Shown here one piece after another: positions 1 through 9,625 of a stretch of 64,000 nucleotides of DNA. The notes under the pieces were generated by a model, which worked only from the letters and a program-made list of their open reading frames with translations, searched no databases and had not been told where the DNA came from. Each line of letters begins with the position of its first letter. Positions within the stretch are counted from its first letter, which is position 1. The stretch comes from UBA2040 sp963977135 (GTDB taxonomy: Bacteria; Bacteroidota; Bacteroidia; Flavobacteriales_D; Crocinitomicaceae): NCBI GenBank assembly GCA_963977135.1, contig CAXBNN010000002.1, positions 552,292-616,291 of the forward strand, in the 5' to 3' direction. The translations under genes were made by a program, and so were the position numbers.

Positions 1-1871
1 GCTGCAGAAGCATCAAGCGCGTAGGTCTTTTCTTGGATTTTTACTTTCGGTGCCAATCGTTCCCACTCCATTCTCATTTGCTGAATGTAACGACTTGCTT
101 CACCACTGTTCAAACTTTCTTGCGCTTCAGTAAAAGTCACAGTCATGGTTTCCATTTTGTGCATCAAGCGATAAAAGTGATGAGCAAAAAGTCCTTGTTT
201 TTCTCGTGTTCCAGGCATCCCGAAATAAAAACGTAAGTCCATTGGGATTAAAGTCTGTATTGGATTTCCAGGCGGCATTGTTCCTTCATTTAATCCCAAA
301 CAAATGATGTTTTTGAAATCCAACATCCGTGTTTCGAGCAAACCCATCATCTGCAAACCTTCGGTTGGAGTTCCTTCGTATGCAATTCGCTCTTTGCCCC
401 AATTTTGTTGAAACAATTGCTTGAAAGTCCGAATACTCATTTCTGGAAAATCAACTCCTATTGTATTTTGAAAAGTGATTACAGCTTTATCAAATGTCCG
501 CAAAATGGCTTTTTCAAATTCGTTTTCCTTCTTTAGAGTTGGATAAATTAATCGATTCAATTCTCGCATTTGCTGCAATGCTTTTCCAAAATCATGGTTC
601 CAAGGTTGAAGAATGGTTTTAATCAATTCTTCTATTGCAGGATTTTCAATCGAAACACTATTTGGTGAAAGAAATATTCTGTTTTTGGAAATAATATAAT
701 TTTCCAACTGACGCTGCTTGCCGATAATTTCTTTCGTTGTAAAAGCTTGATAAAATGGATGTTGCCACAACTTAAATAAGTCTTTGTGGTACAAACTTTT
801 CGTTTTAAATCGAACGAAATTTTCTTGGATAGAGAACATTAAATCTACCCATAATTTGACTGAAGTGTCCTTTAATTGAAGTCCCATGGTGATGTTTGCT
901 CGACCAATATTCATGGGTAAATTTTTCATCATTGGTCCTGCTAATGTTTCGTCTGCGAGCAAAAGCAAGGTGTCGTTTAGTTCATTTTCACTCAATTTAG
1001 ACAGCAAACTTGCTGCAACTTTGACTTGAGCAATTCCTTGTGCACAGGAAATCAAATCAATATTTTTTGCTTCGGTCAACATGTCATTTTCCATGAAATC
1101 AACAGGCTTTCGACCCAAAAATTCATTCAACGTTCGCTGAAAATGACCAGCTTCATGATGTTTTGCTTTGTAGTAAAACTCATCTGCGTTTTGCAAAACG
1201 TGAGCACTTCCTCGGGTATATAATTTCCGAATGATAGTCATTTCCGAGAGCGACAAAGCATTGAAACCTGCAAAAATGAAAATTCGTTTGTCCTCACGTG
1301 GAGAAACCAATTCTATGTTTTCGGCAACTTCGCGAAAAGCCATGCCACTGTATGCCCAATTATTGGTTTTTAGTCGTTCTCGAAGTCCGTCGTAATAGCC
1401 AGGTAATCGATCCCAAAACGCTAAAAATTTCTGCTGTGTTTCACTTAGTTCTTCAGAATTGAAACTCCAGTTTTCAATGTCTTTTACATCTTTCAAGTTT
1501 TTGAAAAGCTGTTTTGGGTCGACCAAATATTTGTCTATTTCTTCAAAATCTGCCAAAAGGATAGTTGCCCAATTGTAAAATGCATCGAAGGTTCTATTTT
1601 CAATTTCAGTTTCAATTTCCAGATGAACGCGGTACAATTCAAAAAGGATGTTCAGCTTGTCAACTACTTTATAACTGCTCGCATTTTTTACCCAAGAATC
1701 AATGGTCAACATTTCTGGAGCAAAAATTGGCCTATCGAATTTAGACGCCAATTCTATTTCCAAATATTTCCGCGCTCGGATAGATGGAAGAATGATCACC
1801 AAGTCTTCCAAAGCCCAGCCATTTTCTATGATGTAATCGGCTATTCGAGTTATAAATTTTGAACCTTGCAT
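1..1871 (-). CDS. PD-(D/E)XK nuclease family protein (AddB-like), 3' part missing
   Basis: This minus-strand reading frame stays open for 623 codons from the ATG at 1871 down to the left edge, so it is only absent from a complete-ORF list because its end is outside the window. The N-terminus reads MQGSKFITRIADYI, followed by LEDLVIILPSIRARKYLE and FAPEMLTIDSWV, the usual start of the large Bacteroidota proteins with an inactivated UvrD/AddB-like helicase part and a C-terminal PD-(D/E)XK nuclease. A stretch near residue 530, FKNIICLGLNEGTMPPGNP, matches the AddB-like 'GLNEG..P' motif. The nuclease domain itself would lie beyond the edge and is not seen. The family is linked to recombinational repair of DNA ends. 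Its ATG overlaps the stop of the upstream gene by one base (TAATG), which suggests translational coupling. Confidence 0.8.
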   Translation of the reverse strand, partial: MQGSKFITRIADYIIENGWALEDLVIILPSIRARKYLEIELASKFDRPIFAPEMLTIDSWVKNASSYKVVDKLNILFELYRVHLEIETEIENRTFDAFYNWATILLADFEEIDKYLVDPKQLFKNLKDVKDIENWSFNSEELSETQQKFLAFWDRLPGYYDGLRERLKTNNWAYSGMAFREVAENIELVSPREDKRIFIFAGFNALSLSEMTIIRKLYTRGSAHVLQNADEFYYKAKHHEAGHFQRTLNEFLGRKPVDFMENDMLTEAKNIDLISCAQGIAQVKVAASLLSKLSENELNDTLLLLADETLAGPMMKNLPMNIGRANITMGLQLKDTSVKLWVDLMFSIQENFVRFKTKSLYHKDLFKLWQHPFYQAFTTKEIIGKQRQLENYIISKNRIFLSPNSVSIENPAIEELIKTILQPWNHDFGKALQQMRELNRLIYPTLKKENEFEKAILRTFDKAVITFQNTIGVDFPEMSIRTFKQLFQQNWGKERIAYEGTPTEGLQMMGLLETRMLDFKNIICLGLNEGTMPPGNPIQTLIPMDLRFYFGMPGTREKQGLFAHHFYRLMHKMETMTVTFTEAQESLNSGEASRYIQQMRMEWERLAPKVKIQEKTYALDASA

Positions 1872-3025
1872 TATTTTTTAGAGGATAAAAAGCCCCAATA
1901 CGTGCTTTTGTTTAATTGAAATGTTTCAGCTTGTGGGTAATATTTTAGGAATCCTGCTGGGAAACGAACAACTTTCTTTTTCGTCCATGAGGTTTGATAA
2001 GCACGCATTCTATCACCTTCAATTTCTATACAATCTACGTTTTGTTTGGTGTGTGTTTTCCAGGTAAAATAGTCCACTGACTTACCAAGATTACGATTCC
2101 ATTTCATTTTTTCGACCAGCAACCAATTCCGCCAAAGCTGTGTTGCATCGTTTCGCCAATCCATAGAATTAAAGTTGTTTATCAATGCATTTCGGAAACC
2201 ATTATCTGCAAAGTAAACAGAGACGCCCTTTTTCATTTCGTATTTGTTTCCTCCATAATACGATGGAATTCTGTAGATTAAAAATGCCTTTTCAAAAAGC
2301 TCAATGTACCTTTCCACTGTTTCATTGTCCAGATCGCAGCGTATTCCAATATCGTTATAAGAAATCACTTCACCCATTTCAAAAGCCAAAGTTTTGAGAA
2401 CAGCTATCATTTGCTTTTTCTTGTTGATTCTGTCGTTGGCGCCTAGTTGGGTTGTAAGGATTTGATCCAATAACTCATTAATAATTTCTTCCGCATTCTC
2501 AGGATTTTCAATTACCGCTGGATAGGAACCAAAAACCAAACGATCTTCCAATTCTTTTTCCAAGCTTCCCATTCCTTTCGTTTGAGCAAGTTCATAAAAT
2601 GAAAAAGGTGTAAGTTCAACAACCAAATCATTTGCTTTCAATGCTTCAAAAAGTAAATCGTCAATTGGTGCTTTGAAGGAAGAAAGCAGAACCAAACGCG
2701 GTGCATTCTCATTGGCTAAGACCATTTCCAAAAGCGTCTGCAATTGACCAAAGTGTTCGGCATCCTTTAAAATCAATATTTGCGATTCGCCAATGTGTTC
2801 ATTTAGAAAATTTGAAATGTCCTTTTCCTCTTGTAGGTCTTTGTAATCCTTGCGTGAAACAAGTGAAAATGACCAAGATAAATCGGATAAAATATCCAGT
2901 ATAAAATCCGTTTTACCTATTCCTTTTGGACCCTGAACCAATAGGACTTTTGCTTCCTTTATTTGTTCAATAACTGTACTTTTTATCTGCCGAGTAATTT
3001 TTGTTTGAACGAGCGTTTCTTCCAT
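1871..3025 (-). CDS. AAA ATPase with DUF4143-type C-terminal half
   Basis: This 384-residue protein has a Walker A motif GPKGIGKTDF at about residues 32-41 and a weaker Walker B-like stretch LILKDAEHF near residue 83. The centre (ELTPFSFYELAQ, then a winged-helix-like segment around residues 215-255, VISYNDIGIRCDLDNETVER) and the C-terminal half (AFLIYRIPSYYGG, VYFADNGFRNALIN, DYFTWKT) follow the AAA_14 plus DUF4143 architecture. Such proteins are common in Bacteroidota and mostly lack a proven role; the C-terminal domain is nuclease-like in fold in some members. The acidic residues of Walker B are shifted to KDAE, so ATP hydrolysis is uncertain. It sits immediately upstream of the AddB-like gene with a one-base stop/start overlap, so the two are probably co-expressed. 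Confidence 0.8.
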   Translation of the reverse strand: MEETLVQTKITRQIKSTVIEQIKEAKVLLVQGPKGIGKTDFILDILSDLSWSFSLVSRKDYKDLQEEKDISNFLNEHIGESQILILKDAEHFGQLQTLLEMVLANENAPRLVLLSSFKAPIDDLLFEALKANDLVVELTPFSFYELAQTKGMGSLEKELEDRLVFGSYPAVIENPENAEEIINELLDQILTTQLGANDRINKKKQMIAVLKTLAFEMGEVISYNDIGIRCDLDNETVERYIELFEKAFLIYRIPSYYGGNKYEMKKGVSVYFADNGFRNALINNFNSMDWRNDATQLWRNWLLVEKMKWNRNLGKSVDYFTWKTHTKQNVDCIEIEGDRMRAYQTSWTKKKVVRFPAGFLKYYPQAETFQLNKSTYWGFLSSKK

Positions 3026-3258
3026 AGAATAGAATAAATCAATTAAATTTTGCGGAAAATTAAGAGTTTAAGCCTATTACTTGGCGAGTTAATCACGGAA
3101 GTTATTCACAGATTTATATGATTAATGTTTGCTTCTGGCAATGCCAAGTAAATCAATTAATTGTGTGATAAACTGTTCAATATTCTTTTGCCTTGTAAAC
3201 CAATTTTGGGAAAAAGCATTCTATAGAATTCCTATTGTATGTCACTAAGAAAAATAGA

Positions 3259-4494
3259 CTATCCTACAAGTAACCGCTCCACATGGGTATCTCCAAAAGC
3301 ATAAGGAATATAACCCAATGAAGGTATTTCCTTTGTTAAAATCAGAGGTGTCTTTTTGCCAAGAGAAATCGTTCCGTGTGTTTCTGAAAGTCCCATTGCG
3401 TATGCAGCGTTAATTGTCAAAGCATTCAAAGCTTCCTCTGGCGACAACTTCATTTTTACGCAAGCTAATGACCATACAAATTGTAAGTTCCCACTGGGTG
3501 TTGATCCTGGATTAAAATCGCTCGCTAAAGAAATAGGTAAACCTGCATCTATCATTTTTCTAGCCTCGCCATAAGGTATTCCTAGAAAATGTGAACAGCT
3601 CGGCAAAAGTGTTGGCATCGTTTCTGAGTTTTTCAAATCTGCAATATCTTGGTCTGATATTTCTTCTAAGTGATCAACTGAAAGTGCGTTGAATTCTATC
3701 GCTTTTTGAACACCACCCATTACAGAAAACTGATTCACGTGTACTTTTGGTCGCAAGCCATATTTCGCTCCAGCTTCCAAAATTTGGTGCATTTCTTCTA
3801 TATTGTAATAATTTCTTTCGCAGAAAATATCAATGTAATCTGCCAATCCTTCCTTGGCAATATCCGGAAGCATTTCATTGATAATCAAATCTATATAGCC
3901 TTTGTGGTTTTCCTTATATTCTGCTGGAAAAGCATGGGCGCCTAGGAAATTAGCTTTAATCGAAATGTCAGAAGTTTCTTTTAACCGTTTGATAACGCGA
4001 AGCATTTTCAATTCTGCCTCAACTGATAAACCATATCCCGATTTTATTTCAATCGCTCCAGTTCCGTATGATTTTACTCTTTCTAAGCGAACTTTCGCCT
4101 GTTCAAACAATTCATCTTCACTCATCTCAGCTAATCTTCGCGCTGAATTGAGAATTCCACCTCCTTTGATCGCGATTTCTTCGTAGGACAAGCCATTGAT
4201 TCTATCTACGAATTCTTCTTCGCGGCTTTTCGCAAAAACGATATGGGTATGCGAATCACAAAAGGCTGGAAGAACGTATTTTCCTTCCGCGTCAATTACT
4301 TCAATATCACGCCAATCGTTGATTCCTCCCCATTCCGACATGCTTCCATAATCTACAATTACACCATCTTCTGTCGCCAAATAAGCGTTTTCAAGAATTG
4401 GCAATTCTTTCATTTCGGCACCTTTGCGGATTTTCGGCAAATTCTCACCGACTTGAACTAATGCTTTGATGTTTTTAATTAAGCGTTTTCCCAT
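3259..4494 (-). CDS. hutI: Imidazolonepropionase (histidine degradation)
   Basis: This 411-residue amidohydrolase opens the imidazolone ring of 4-imidazolone-5-propionate to give N-formimino-L-glutamate, the third step of histidine degradation in the cytosol. The metal-binding motif FCDSHTHIVFAKSREEEF is at about residues 78-95, the GGGILNSARR loop at 112-121, the KVHVNQFS metal/substrate segment near 251, and the C-terminal signature LASDFNPGSTPSGN near 327-340. Length and motif order match HutI. No other hut gene is in the window, and the gene is separated from its neighbours by 233 bases downstream and a tRNA-Leu gene upstream, so it seems to stand alone. The ATG at 4494 gives a normal N-terminus (MGKRLIKNIKALVQV). 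Confidence 0.96.
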   Translation of the reverse strand: MGKRLIKNIKALVQVGENLPKIRKGAEMKELPILENAYLATEDGVIVDYGSMSEWGGINDWRDIEVIDAEGKYVLPAFCDSHTHIVFAKSREEEFVDRINGLSYEEIAIKGGGILNSARRLAEMSEDELFEQAKVRLERVKSYGTGAIEIKSGYGLSVEAELKMLRVIKRLKETSDISIKANFLGAHAFPAEYKENHKGYIDLIINEMLPDIAKEGLADYIDIFCERNYYNIEEMHQILEAGAKYGLRPKVHVNQFSVMGGVQKAIEFNALSVDHLEEISDQDIADLKNSETMPTLLPSCSHFLGIPYGEARKMIDAGLPISLASDFNPGSTPSGNLQFVWSLACVKMKLSPEEALNALTINAAYAMGLSETHGTISLGKKTPLILTKEIPSLGYIPYAFGDTHVERLLVG

Positions 4495-4523
4495 GTTGCA
4501 ATTTTACGGAAAATTATCTCTAC

Positions 4524-4550
4524 AAAAAAAGCCTCAACTTTCGTTGAGGC
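4524..4550 (-). terminator. Rho-independent terminator after tRNA-Leu
   Basis: Read on the minus strand, an 8-bp perfect stem GCCTCAAC/GTTGAGGC with a four-base loop (4531-4550) is followed by a run of seven T (4530-4524). It starts four bases after the mature 3' end of the tRNA and would end the tRNA transcript just before hutI. Confidence 0.85.
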
Positions 4551-4554
4551 TTTG

Positions 4555-4636
4555 TACCCGAGGCCGGAATCGAACCGGCACGCCCGAAGGCACAGGATTT
4601 TGAATCCAGCGCGTCTACCAGTTCCGCCACCCGGGC
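4555..4636 (-). tRNA. tRNA-Leu (anticodon CAA)
   Basis: The minus strand folds as a class II tRNA: acceptor GCCCGGG pairs with CTCGGGT using two G:U pairs, the D arm contains GGTAGACGC, the anticodon loop is TTCAAAA giving anticodon CAA, there is a long variable arm (GTGCCTTCGGGCGT), and the T arm is GCCGGTTCGATTCCGGC. The discriminator A at 4555 is followed by CAA, so the CCA end is not encoded. The anticodon stem holds one T:T mismatch. It reads UUG codons. Confidence 0.93.
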
Positions 4637-4737
4637 ATTTAGATTGAAGGGGACGCCTTCTTTCTTTGGTGGGTGCAAAGATATTGTTTTTTTGGAATTC
4701 GTTGTGATGTATCTAGAAAAAAATCGAAAAAGATAAT

Positions 4738-6183
4738 TTATCCTTTTTCAAAATCCGCTAATTTATTTTTCAACTTATTATCCAAAGCAATAAAAATAGC
4801 TGCAATACCCCATATTGGTACACAGGCTTTATCGGTATCCAAATAGTTATTTAGGAATCCGTGGATGAAATAGGTACACAGCGCCATTACCATAAAGAAT
4901 AACAGCGTTCTTGTTTCTTTGTCTTCGGGTGGCCATTTGTTGTACAGATTTATTCCCGCGTAAAATAATGCCGAAAGAACTGCCAAAAAGAACAGTAATC
5001 CGGGTGCTCCCGTTTCCGATAATGGACCCAAATATTCGCTATGGGCATTTCCACCATCACTAAAGTTAGTGGAGATTATTGTTAGATTTTCTGGATGCTG
5101 AAAACGCGCATATTCAAACGCATAGGTTCCTGGTCCGAAGCCCATAATGGGTCTTTCTTGAAACATATCTAATGCACAAGTCCAACGATTCAATCGTTCC
5201 AAATTAGAGGCGTCTGTCGTTACATTCGTAGCACTTTGCAGTCGTTCCCCAAAATCTTCTGTCGTATGGTCTTGCTTGTTTCTCGCCAGCTCCATTTGGA
5301 TATTATCCCAAGTAAAAAACAGAATTGCTCCGAGAAAAACTGCAGTTCCCAAGAGATAAGAAAACTTGATCTTTAGTTTGATTAATAATCCAATTGCAAA
5401 TGCTCCAACAACACTCAACCAAGCCGCTCTTGTGTAGGAGAAATACAACCCGACAAGGATAATAAGCAACATCGTTAACAGTAAAACTTGGGTTAGTGGC
5501 GGGTGCTTTTTACTAAAATACAAACCTAAACCCAACATTAAAGTCAGCGCGACAATTGCCCCATAAATCGTGTGATCTTTGAAAAATGGCCACATTACCC
5601 AGTGACTTTCTTTCTCTCCAAAACTGTAAGTCATGTGCAAGAGAACAGTATAGGTTACGACAACCGTCATCCCGATAACGAAAAGCCATAAGAAAGTTTG
5701 AATATTTCGCTTTTTCCCAAATACAATTGGGCCTAATAAAAGTAATGGAATGAAAAACCACAATTTGGCAACAACAAATTTTACCGAAGCAAGCACGTCA
5801 GACGAACTAATCGTACTCATTAATAACCAAATAACGTAAAGTCCAACCGTAATAATAATTGGGTGTCGCCACACGTGTTTTGGAATATATGACTTTCTTG
5901 TTTCTTGCATTAGAATGAGCAAGAGCATTCCGAAAAGTAATGGTTCCGTAGGAAGAAAAAGCCCAAAACTATCCGTGTATTCTTCGATATTTATACTTAG
6001 AGGAGTAAGAAACGCAAGGGCTAGAAAACTTTTTTCGACGTAATAAATCGCAAAAAAAACAACCAATAATCCAACCGATAAAAGAGCAAAATAAGCTTGA
6101 TCTTGAAGGATGAAATAAGACGAAAGGACAATGTAAATTAGACCAATCAATCCCAAACCGATATGGGAACGCCAAGTGGACAT
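4738..6183 (-). CDS. O-antigen ligase family membrane protein (Wzy_C)
   Basis: This 481-residue protein has roughly eleven hydrophobic segments across its length and the Wzy_C signature in its large loop: IMGFGPGTYAFEYARFQ near residues 346-362, and NAHSEYLGPLSETGAPGLL near 380-398, where the His is the conserved catalytic-type residue. Such proteins act in the inner membrane on the periplasmic side, either joining a polysaccharide to its acceptor or polymerising repeat units; sequence alone does not separate ligase from polymerase. It is the last gene of a minus-strand operon with FkbM methyltransferase, flippase and Wzz-like genes; its ATG overlaps the Wzz-like stop by one base (TAATG). Confidence 0.85.
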   Translation of the reverse strand: MSTWRSHIGLGLIGLIYIVLSSYFILQDQAYFALLSVGLLVVFFAIYYVEKSFLALAFLTPLSINIEEYTDSFGLFLPTEPLLFGMLLLILMQETRKSYIPKHVWRHPIIITVGLYVIWLLMSTISSSDVLASVKFVVAKLWFFIPLLLLGPIVFGKKRNIQTFLWLFVIGMTVVVTYTVLLHMTYSFGEKESHWVMWPFFKDHTIYGAIVALTLMLGLGLYFSKKHPPLTQVLLLTMLLIILVGLYFSYTRAAWLSVVGAFAIGLLIKLKIKFSYLLGTAVFLGAILFFTWDNIQMELARNKQDHTTEDFGERLQSATNVTTDASNLERLNRWTCALDMFQERPIMGFGPGTYAFEYARFQHPENLTIISTNFSDGGNAHSEYLGPLSETGAPGLLFFLAVLSALFYAGINLYNKWPPEDKETRTLLFFMVMALCTYFIHGFLNNYLDTDKACVPIWGIAAIFIALDNKLKNKLADFEKG

Positions 6184-7178
6184 TAATCGATTTTTCTCAA
6201 TTCTTGCAAACGGTCACGAATCAACAAAGCGAAAATCATAAAGAAGAATGCGCCCATAGTCGCCAAAATAACAATTATTGCTTTTTTCGGTTTGTCTTTT
6301 TTATCCGCAACTACCGCTGATTCTACAATAAATTTGTGATTGAAAAGTGTATTTGCATCTGACTCTGCTTGGTCATACGAATCTTCGAACTTCGCTAGCT
6401 TCACAATTTCCTCGTCACGCAACATTTGCAATCCATCATATGCTGCACCGTTTTGTAAGTTGATATCTATTTGCTCTTTGAAAAAAGTTCTATCTGCAGG
6501 ACTTTTAGATTCGTTATAGGCTTGAAATAAATTCGCTCTACTTTCAATTGGAACAACCCCTAAATTGGAAAGAGAATCCATTTGACCTTGCAATTTTCGC
6601 ATTTCAAATTCTAGCATATCTTTCTTCCGCTTATTAATCTGATAAGCTGGAAGCGTCCGTTCTTGAACCATTTCGTTCTTAACGGTATCAATTAATTCCA
6701 CGATTGTGTTTGCAATCGTTGCCGCCAATTCTGGACTTTTATCTAAAACATCAATCTCAATAGAACCATATCGTGTTCGGTTAAATTGAATATGCTGCTC
6801 GTACGCTTTGTTGAGTTTGAAATTTTTGTTTTTGTCATCTAAATCGATGTCGTAATTTTTGAATAATTCGAAACGTTCAACAAGTCTGTTTCTAATTTTC
6901 GAAGACTTTAATATTTGAACCAATTGTTCTGCTTGTTCCTCTTCACCGAAATCCATTGATGATGCTTTCGCATTTCGTTGTTCAGAGAATGAAACCGTAC
7001 TAGTAGCGGCAGGGAAAACAACTGCTTGTGATAAATAAAGCGGTGTAAGGAAAAAAGAAATTACCAAGGAAACAACAGCTGCTGCGCCAGTAACCATCAA
7101 AATTATCTTTCGGTTTTTCCAAATGAAGACCAACAAGTTTTGTCTTTCCTCTTCTAAATTAATATCGTTTTGTTCCAT
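6183..7178 (-). CDS. Wzz/GumC-type chain-length determinant protein
   Basis: This 331-residue protein has one membrane segment near residues 28-50 (IILMVTGAAAVVSLVISFFL), a long, mostly helical periplasmic part with charged coiled-coil regions at about 160-290, and a second membrane segment near 300-322 (KKAIIVILATMGAFFFMIFALL). This is the polysaccharide co-polymerase layout. The N-terminal sequence after the first helix, TPLYLSQAVVFPA, is typical of Wzz. The short cytosolic tail has no tyrosine-kinase domain, so it is the kinase-free type. It would set the modal length of the polymer made by the co-transcribed O-antigen ligase/polymerase. Confidence 0.85.
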   Translation of the reverse strand: MEQNDINLEEERQNLLVFIWKNRKIILMVTGAAAVVSLVISFFLTPLYLSQAVVFPAATSTVSFSEQRNAKASSMDFGEEEQAEQLVQILKSSKIRNRLVERFELFKNYDIDLDDKNKNFKLNKAYEQHIQFNRTRYGSIEIDVLDKSPELAATIANTIVELIDTVKNEMVQERTLPAYQINKRKKDMLEFEMRKLQGQMDSLSNLGVVPIESRANLFQAYNESKSPADRTFFKEQIDINLQNGAAYDGLQMLRDEEIVKLAKFEDSYDQAESDANTLFNHKFIVESAVVADKKDKPKKAIIVILATMGAFFFMIFALLIRDRLQELRKID

Positions 7179-7219
7179 GTGTTATTTCTAATTCGCGTGT
7201 AAAGTTAAACATTCACTTG

Positions 7220-8674
7220 TTATTCTGCTACTTCGGTTATTTCGCCTCGTTTGGCAATCAATTGAATAATCTCTTTTGGGTTCCATAGTCCGCTTACCAT
7301 CAGTAGGAATATTCCAATTACAAGTTCAAAAACTACTGGATTTGGCAAATAAGGATGGAGCAATTGAACGCCTATCCACAATCCTAGGACATAAACGGTA
7401 AATTGTAAAATGTATTTTTTAAAGTCTGAAAAACCGAAATTTCTAATGACGAAAATGGCTTGTAAAACTGCAATTGTGGTTTGCACTGTAAGTGCCGTCA
7501 TAGCTGCGCCTGTTGCTCCATATTTTGGAATCAAAACAAAGTTTAAACAAAAACTTATGACGACACCAAAAAAGGCAACTTTATTCAAATAGCGCATTTC
7601 GTGCGCGGCAGTCAAATAGGTCCCAAAAATTAGTGAAACAGCCATCGCAATGAAAGAAAGCATTAAAAATCGGAAGGACGGGATTGAGGAATGAATATCG
7701 TTTTTATAAATGGCTGAGAGTATGGTTTCGGCATTGAAGTAACATAAGAATCCAACTAAAATTGCGCCACCTACCAACAGTTTACTCGCCAATTGTAACA
7801 ATTTTAAATTCTCAATTCGATCTTTCATTTGGAAGGTAAATAGAGGCAGTAACAAACCTGCGAAAAGCATCCCAAACATATAAAAGGCATCTAGCAATCG
7901 AAAACCTTGAGCGTACAACCCTGTTTCGAAAGCTCCATTTGGATGTAAGCGTTCCAGCATGATAGAATCCATTCTGGTGTACAACATCATCAATAATATT
8001 AACAATGCATAAGGCAAGCTTTTACGCATGATGGCCATAGAAAACAACCAATCGAATTGAATTTTCGGACGGCCAATTTTTCGACTCATGACTAAAAACG
8101 CAGTAATAAGAGAAAGTCCATAACAAATCGTTTGTAGCCAAACAAACCATTCTATCTGAAATTCATGACCTTGATTACTCCAAAGAAAAACTGCTCCACA
8201 CAAAAAGATAAGCAGCAATCTATCGAGGACGGAAAAAATTGCATCCAAACGAAAATAAAGCCACCCCGCAAAATGACTTCTTATGTAGGCTATTAATATT
8301 GCCAGAAACTGATTGAAAACCAGTAAAGAAAGCATGCCATAATTGGCTTTGTCGTAACCTAGAAAAAGGGCTGCTGAGAAAGTAACTACGCCATAAACAG
8401 CGAAAAGAACGAATCGAAAGCTGAGCATTTTGCCCATATATCGCGAAACGATGTGTGGATATTGAGCAACGTTTTTGGTTGTAAAATTGTTGATCCCAAC
8501 ATCCAAAAGAATATTGAAAAGAAAAGATAGATTTAAAAGTGTGAAATACAATCCGTAGGACTCTGTTCCTACTCTATTTTGAACGCCAGTATCGATGAAA
8601 AAAATGGAAATTGGTTTCACCAAGAGGTTCAAAACCAGCAATAAAAGAAGATTTGAGAAAAACTTTTTCTGCAT
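7220..8674 (-). CDS. Lipopolysaccharide/polysaccharide flippase (Wzx-like, MATE/MVF fold)
   Basis: This 484-residue protein has about twelve to fourteen hydrophobic helices. The N-terminus (MQKKFFSNLLLLLVLNLLVKPISIFFIDTG, then GLYFTLLNLSFLFNILLDVGINNF) and the stretch ALTVQTTIAVLQAIF match oligosaccharide flippases of the polysaccharide-biosynthesis family, which turn undecaprenyl-linked repeat units to the periplasmic face. It lies 41 bases upstream of the Wzz-like gene and 28 bases downstream of the FkbM gene on the same strand. The substrate cannot be told from the sequence; no glycosyltransferase is in the window. Confidence 0.87.
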   Translation of the reverse strand: MQKKFFSNLLLLLVLNLLVKPISIFFIDTGVQNRVGTESYGLYFTLLNLSFLFNILLDVGINNFTTKNVAQYPHIVSRYMGKMLSFRFVLFAVYGVVTFSAALFLGYDKANYGMLSLLVFNQFLAILIAYIRSHFAGWLYFRLDAIFSVLDRLLLIFLCGAVFLWSNQGHEFQIEWFVWLQTICYGLSLITAFLVMSRKIGRPKIQFDWLFSMAIMRKSLPYALLILLMMLYTRMDSIMLERLHPNGAFETGLYAQGFRLLDAFYMFGMLFAGLLLPLFTFQMKDRIENLKLLQLASKLLVGGAILVGFLCYFNAETILSAIYKNDIHSSIPSFRFLMLSFIAMAVSLIFGTYLTAAHEMRYLNKVAFFGVVISFCLNFVLIPKYGATGAAMTALTVQTTIAVLQAIFVIRNFGFSDFKKYILQFTVYVLGLWIGVQLLHPYLPNPVVFELVIGIFLLMVSGLWNPKEIIQLIAKRGEITEVAE

Positions 8675-8702
8675 TCTAACTATTTAACGCTGTTTTTAAA
8701 AA

Positions 8703-9455
8703 TTAATTGGGAATGAATAAGAAATTTTGATTGCTATGAACATTCGCATCAAAATCAGTTAGTTTTTTATTGACTACAACTTGCGTTCCGTAGTTCAATG
8801 CTGTCATAAGATCAATACAGTTTTTACGGTTTTCATTGTCCCATAATTCCGTATAAACTATCGGTCGTTGGGTCTCAAGAATATTTCTTGCTCCTTTTAA
8901 AGCGTGAAACTCATAATTCTCCACATCCATTTTTATACCTTGAATTTTTTCATTGGCGAACAATTCATCTAAGGTTTTCACTTCAACTTCAAACTCTTCT
9001 CCTTCATTCCATTCAGTAATCTCAGCTGTTTTCACATGACTCAAGCCTTGCAACTTCGCCTTTCCATCCGTCGGCATAATCATTTTAAGAGATCCCGATT
9101 CAGACCCAACAGCTACTGGAAAAACTTTTACATTTTTCAAGTTTCGTTTTGAAATGATTTTTTTCAAAACCGACAAATTTTCAGGCATTGGTTCGATTGA
9201 AAAAACGGAATCATTTGGGAAATTTTCACTCAAATGTGCGGTCATAATCCCAATGTTCGCTCCAACATCTAGAATTGATCCTTTGTCCTTTTTCATCAAA
9301 GAAAGAAAATAGAAAAAATCACCTTCTTTTTTATCCCAACGCAAGGTTGCGATTTTAAAATTTGAAAAAATGTACAAGTACCTTGAAAAACCAAGTAATG
9401 ATTGTAAAAGATATTTGAGTCTATTTTTCAAGTTTGCCCTGTTTAGAAGGCGCAA
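8703..9455 (-). CDS. FkbM family methyltransferase
   Basis: This 250-residue protein carries an S-adenosylmethionine-binding motif ILDVGANIGIMTAHLSE at about residues 61-77, the acidic loop SIEPMPENLSVL near 96-107, VKVFPVAVGSESG near 119-131, and IKMDVENYEFHALKGA near 194-209, the FkbM-family order. Members methylate hydroxyl groups of sugars or polyketides. As the first gene of the polysaccharide operon it probably adds an O-methyl group to a glycan, which is inference from context. The first about 45 residues are a basic extension before the core fold. Confidence 0.87.
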   Translation of the reverse strand: MRLLNRANLKNRLKYLLQSLLGFSRYLYIFSNFKIATLRWDKKEGDFFYFLSLMKKDKGSILDVGANIGIMTAHLSENFPNDSVFSIEPMPENLSVLKKIISKRNLKNVKVFPVAVGSESGSLKMIMPTDGKAKLQGLSHVKTAEITEWNEGEEFEVEVKTLDELFANEKIQGIKMDVENYEFHALKGARNILETQRPIVYTELWDNENRKNCIDLMTALNYGTQVVVNKKLTDFDANVHSNQNFLFIPN

Positions 9456-9625
9456 AAGTACGATTTTTTTATTATTTGAAATTGTCGAGAATACAACTCG
9501 TTCAGATAATAAAAAAACTAAAGAAATTCATTTTACATGATACAAATGGTTGATTGACAATAGCCTTATTCTCAAATACATTTGTTTCATTCATTAGTGA
9601 TTGATGGATGGAAAAAATGTGAACG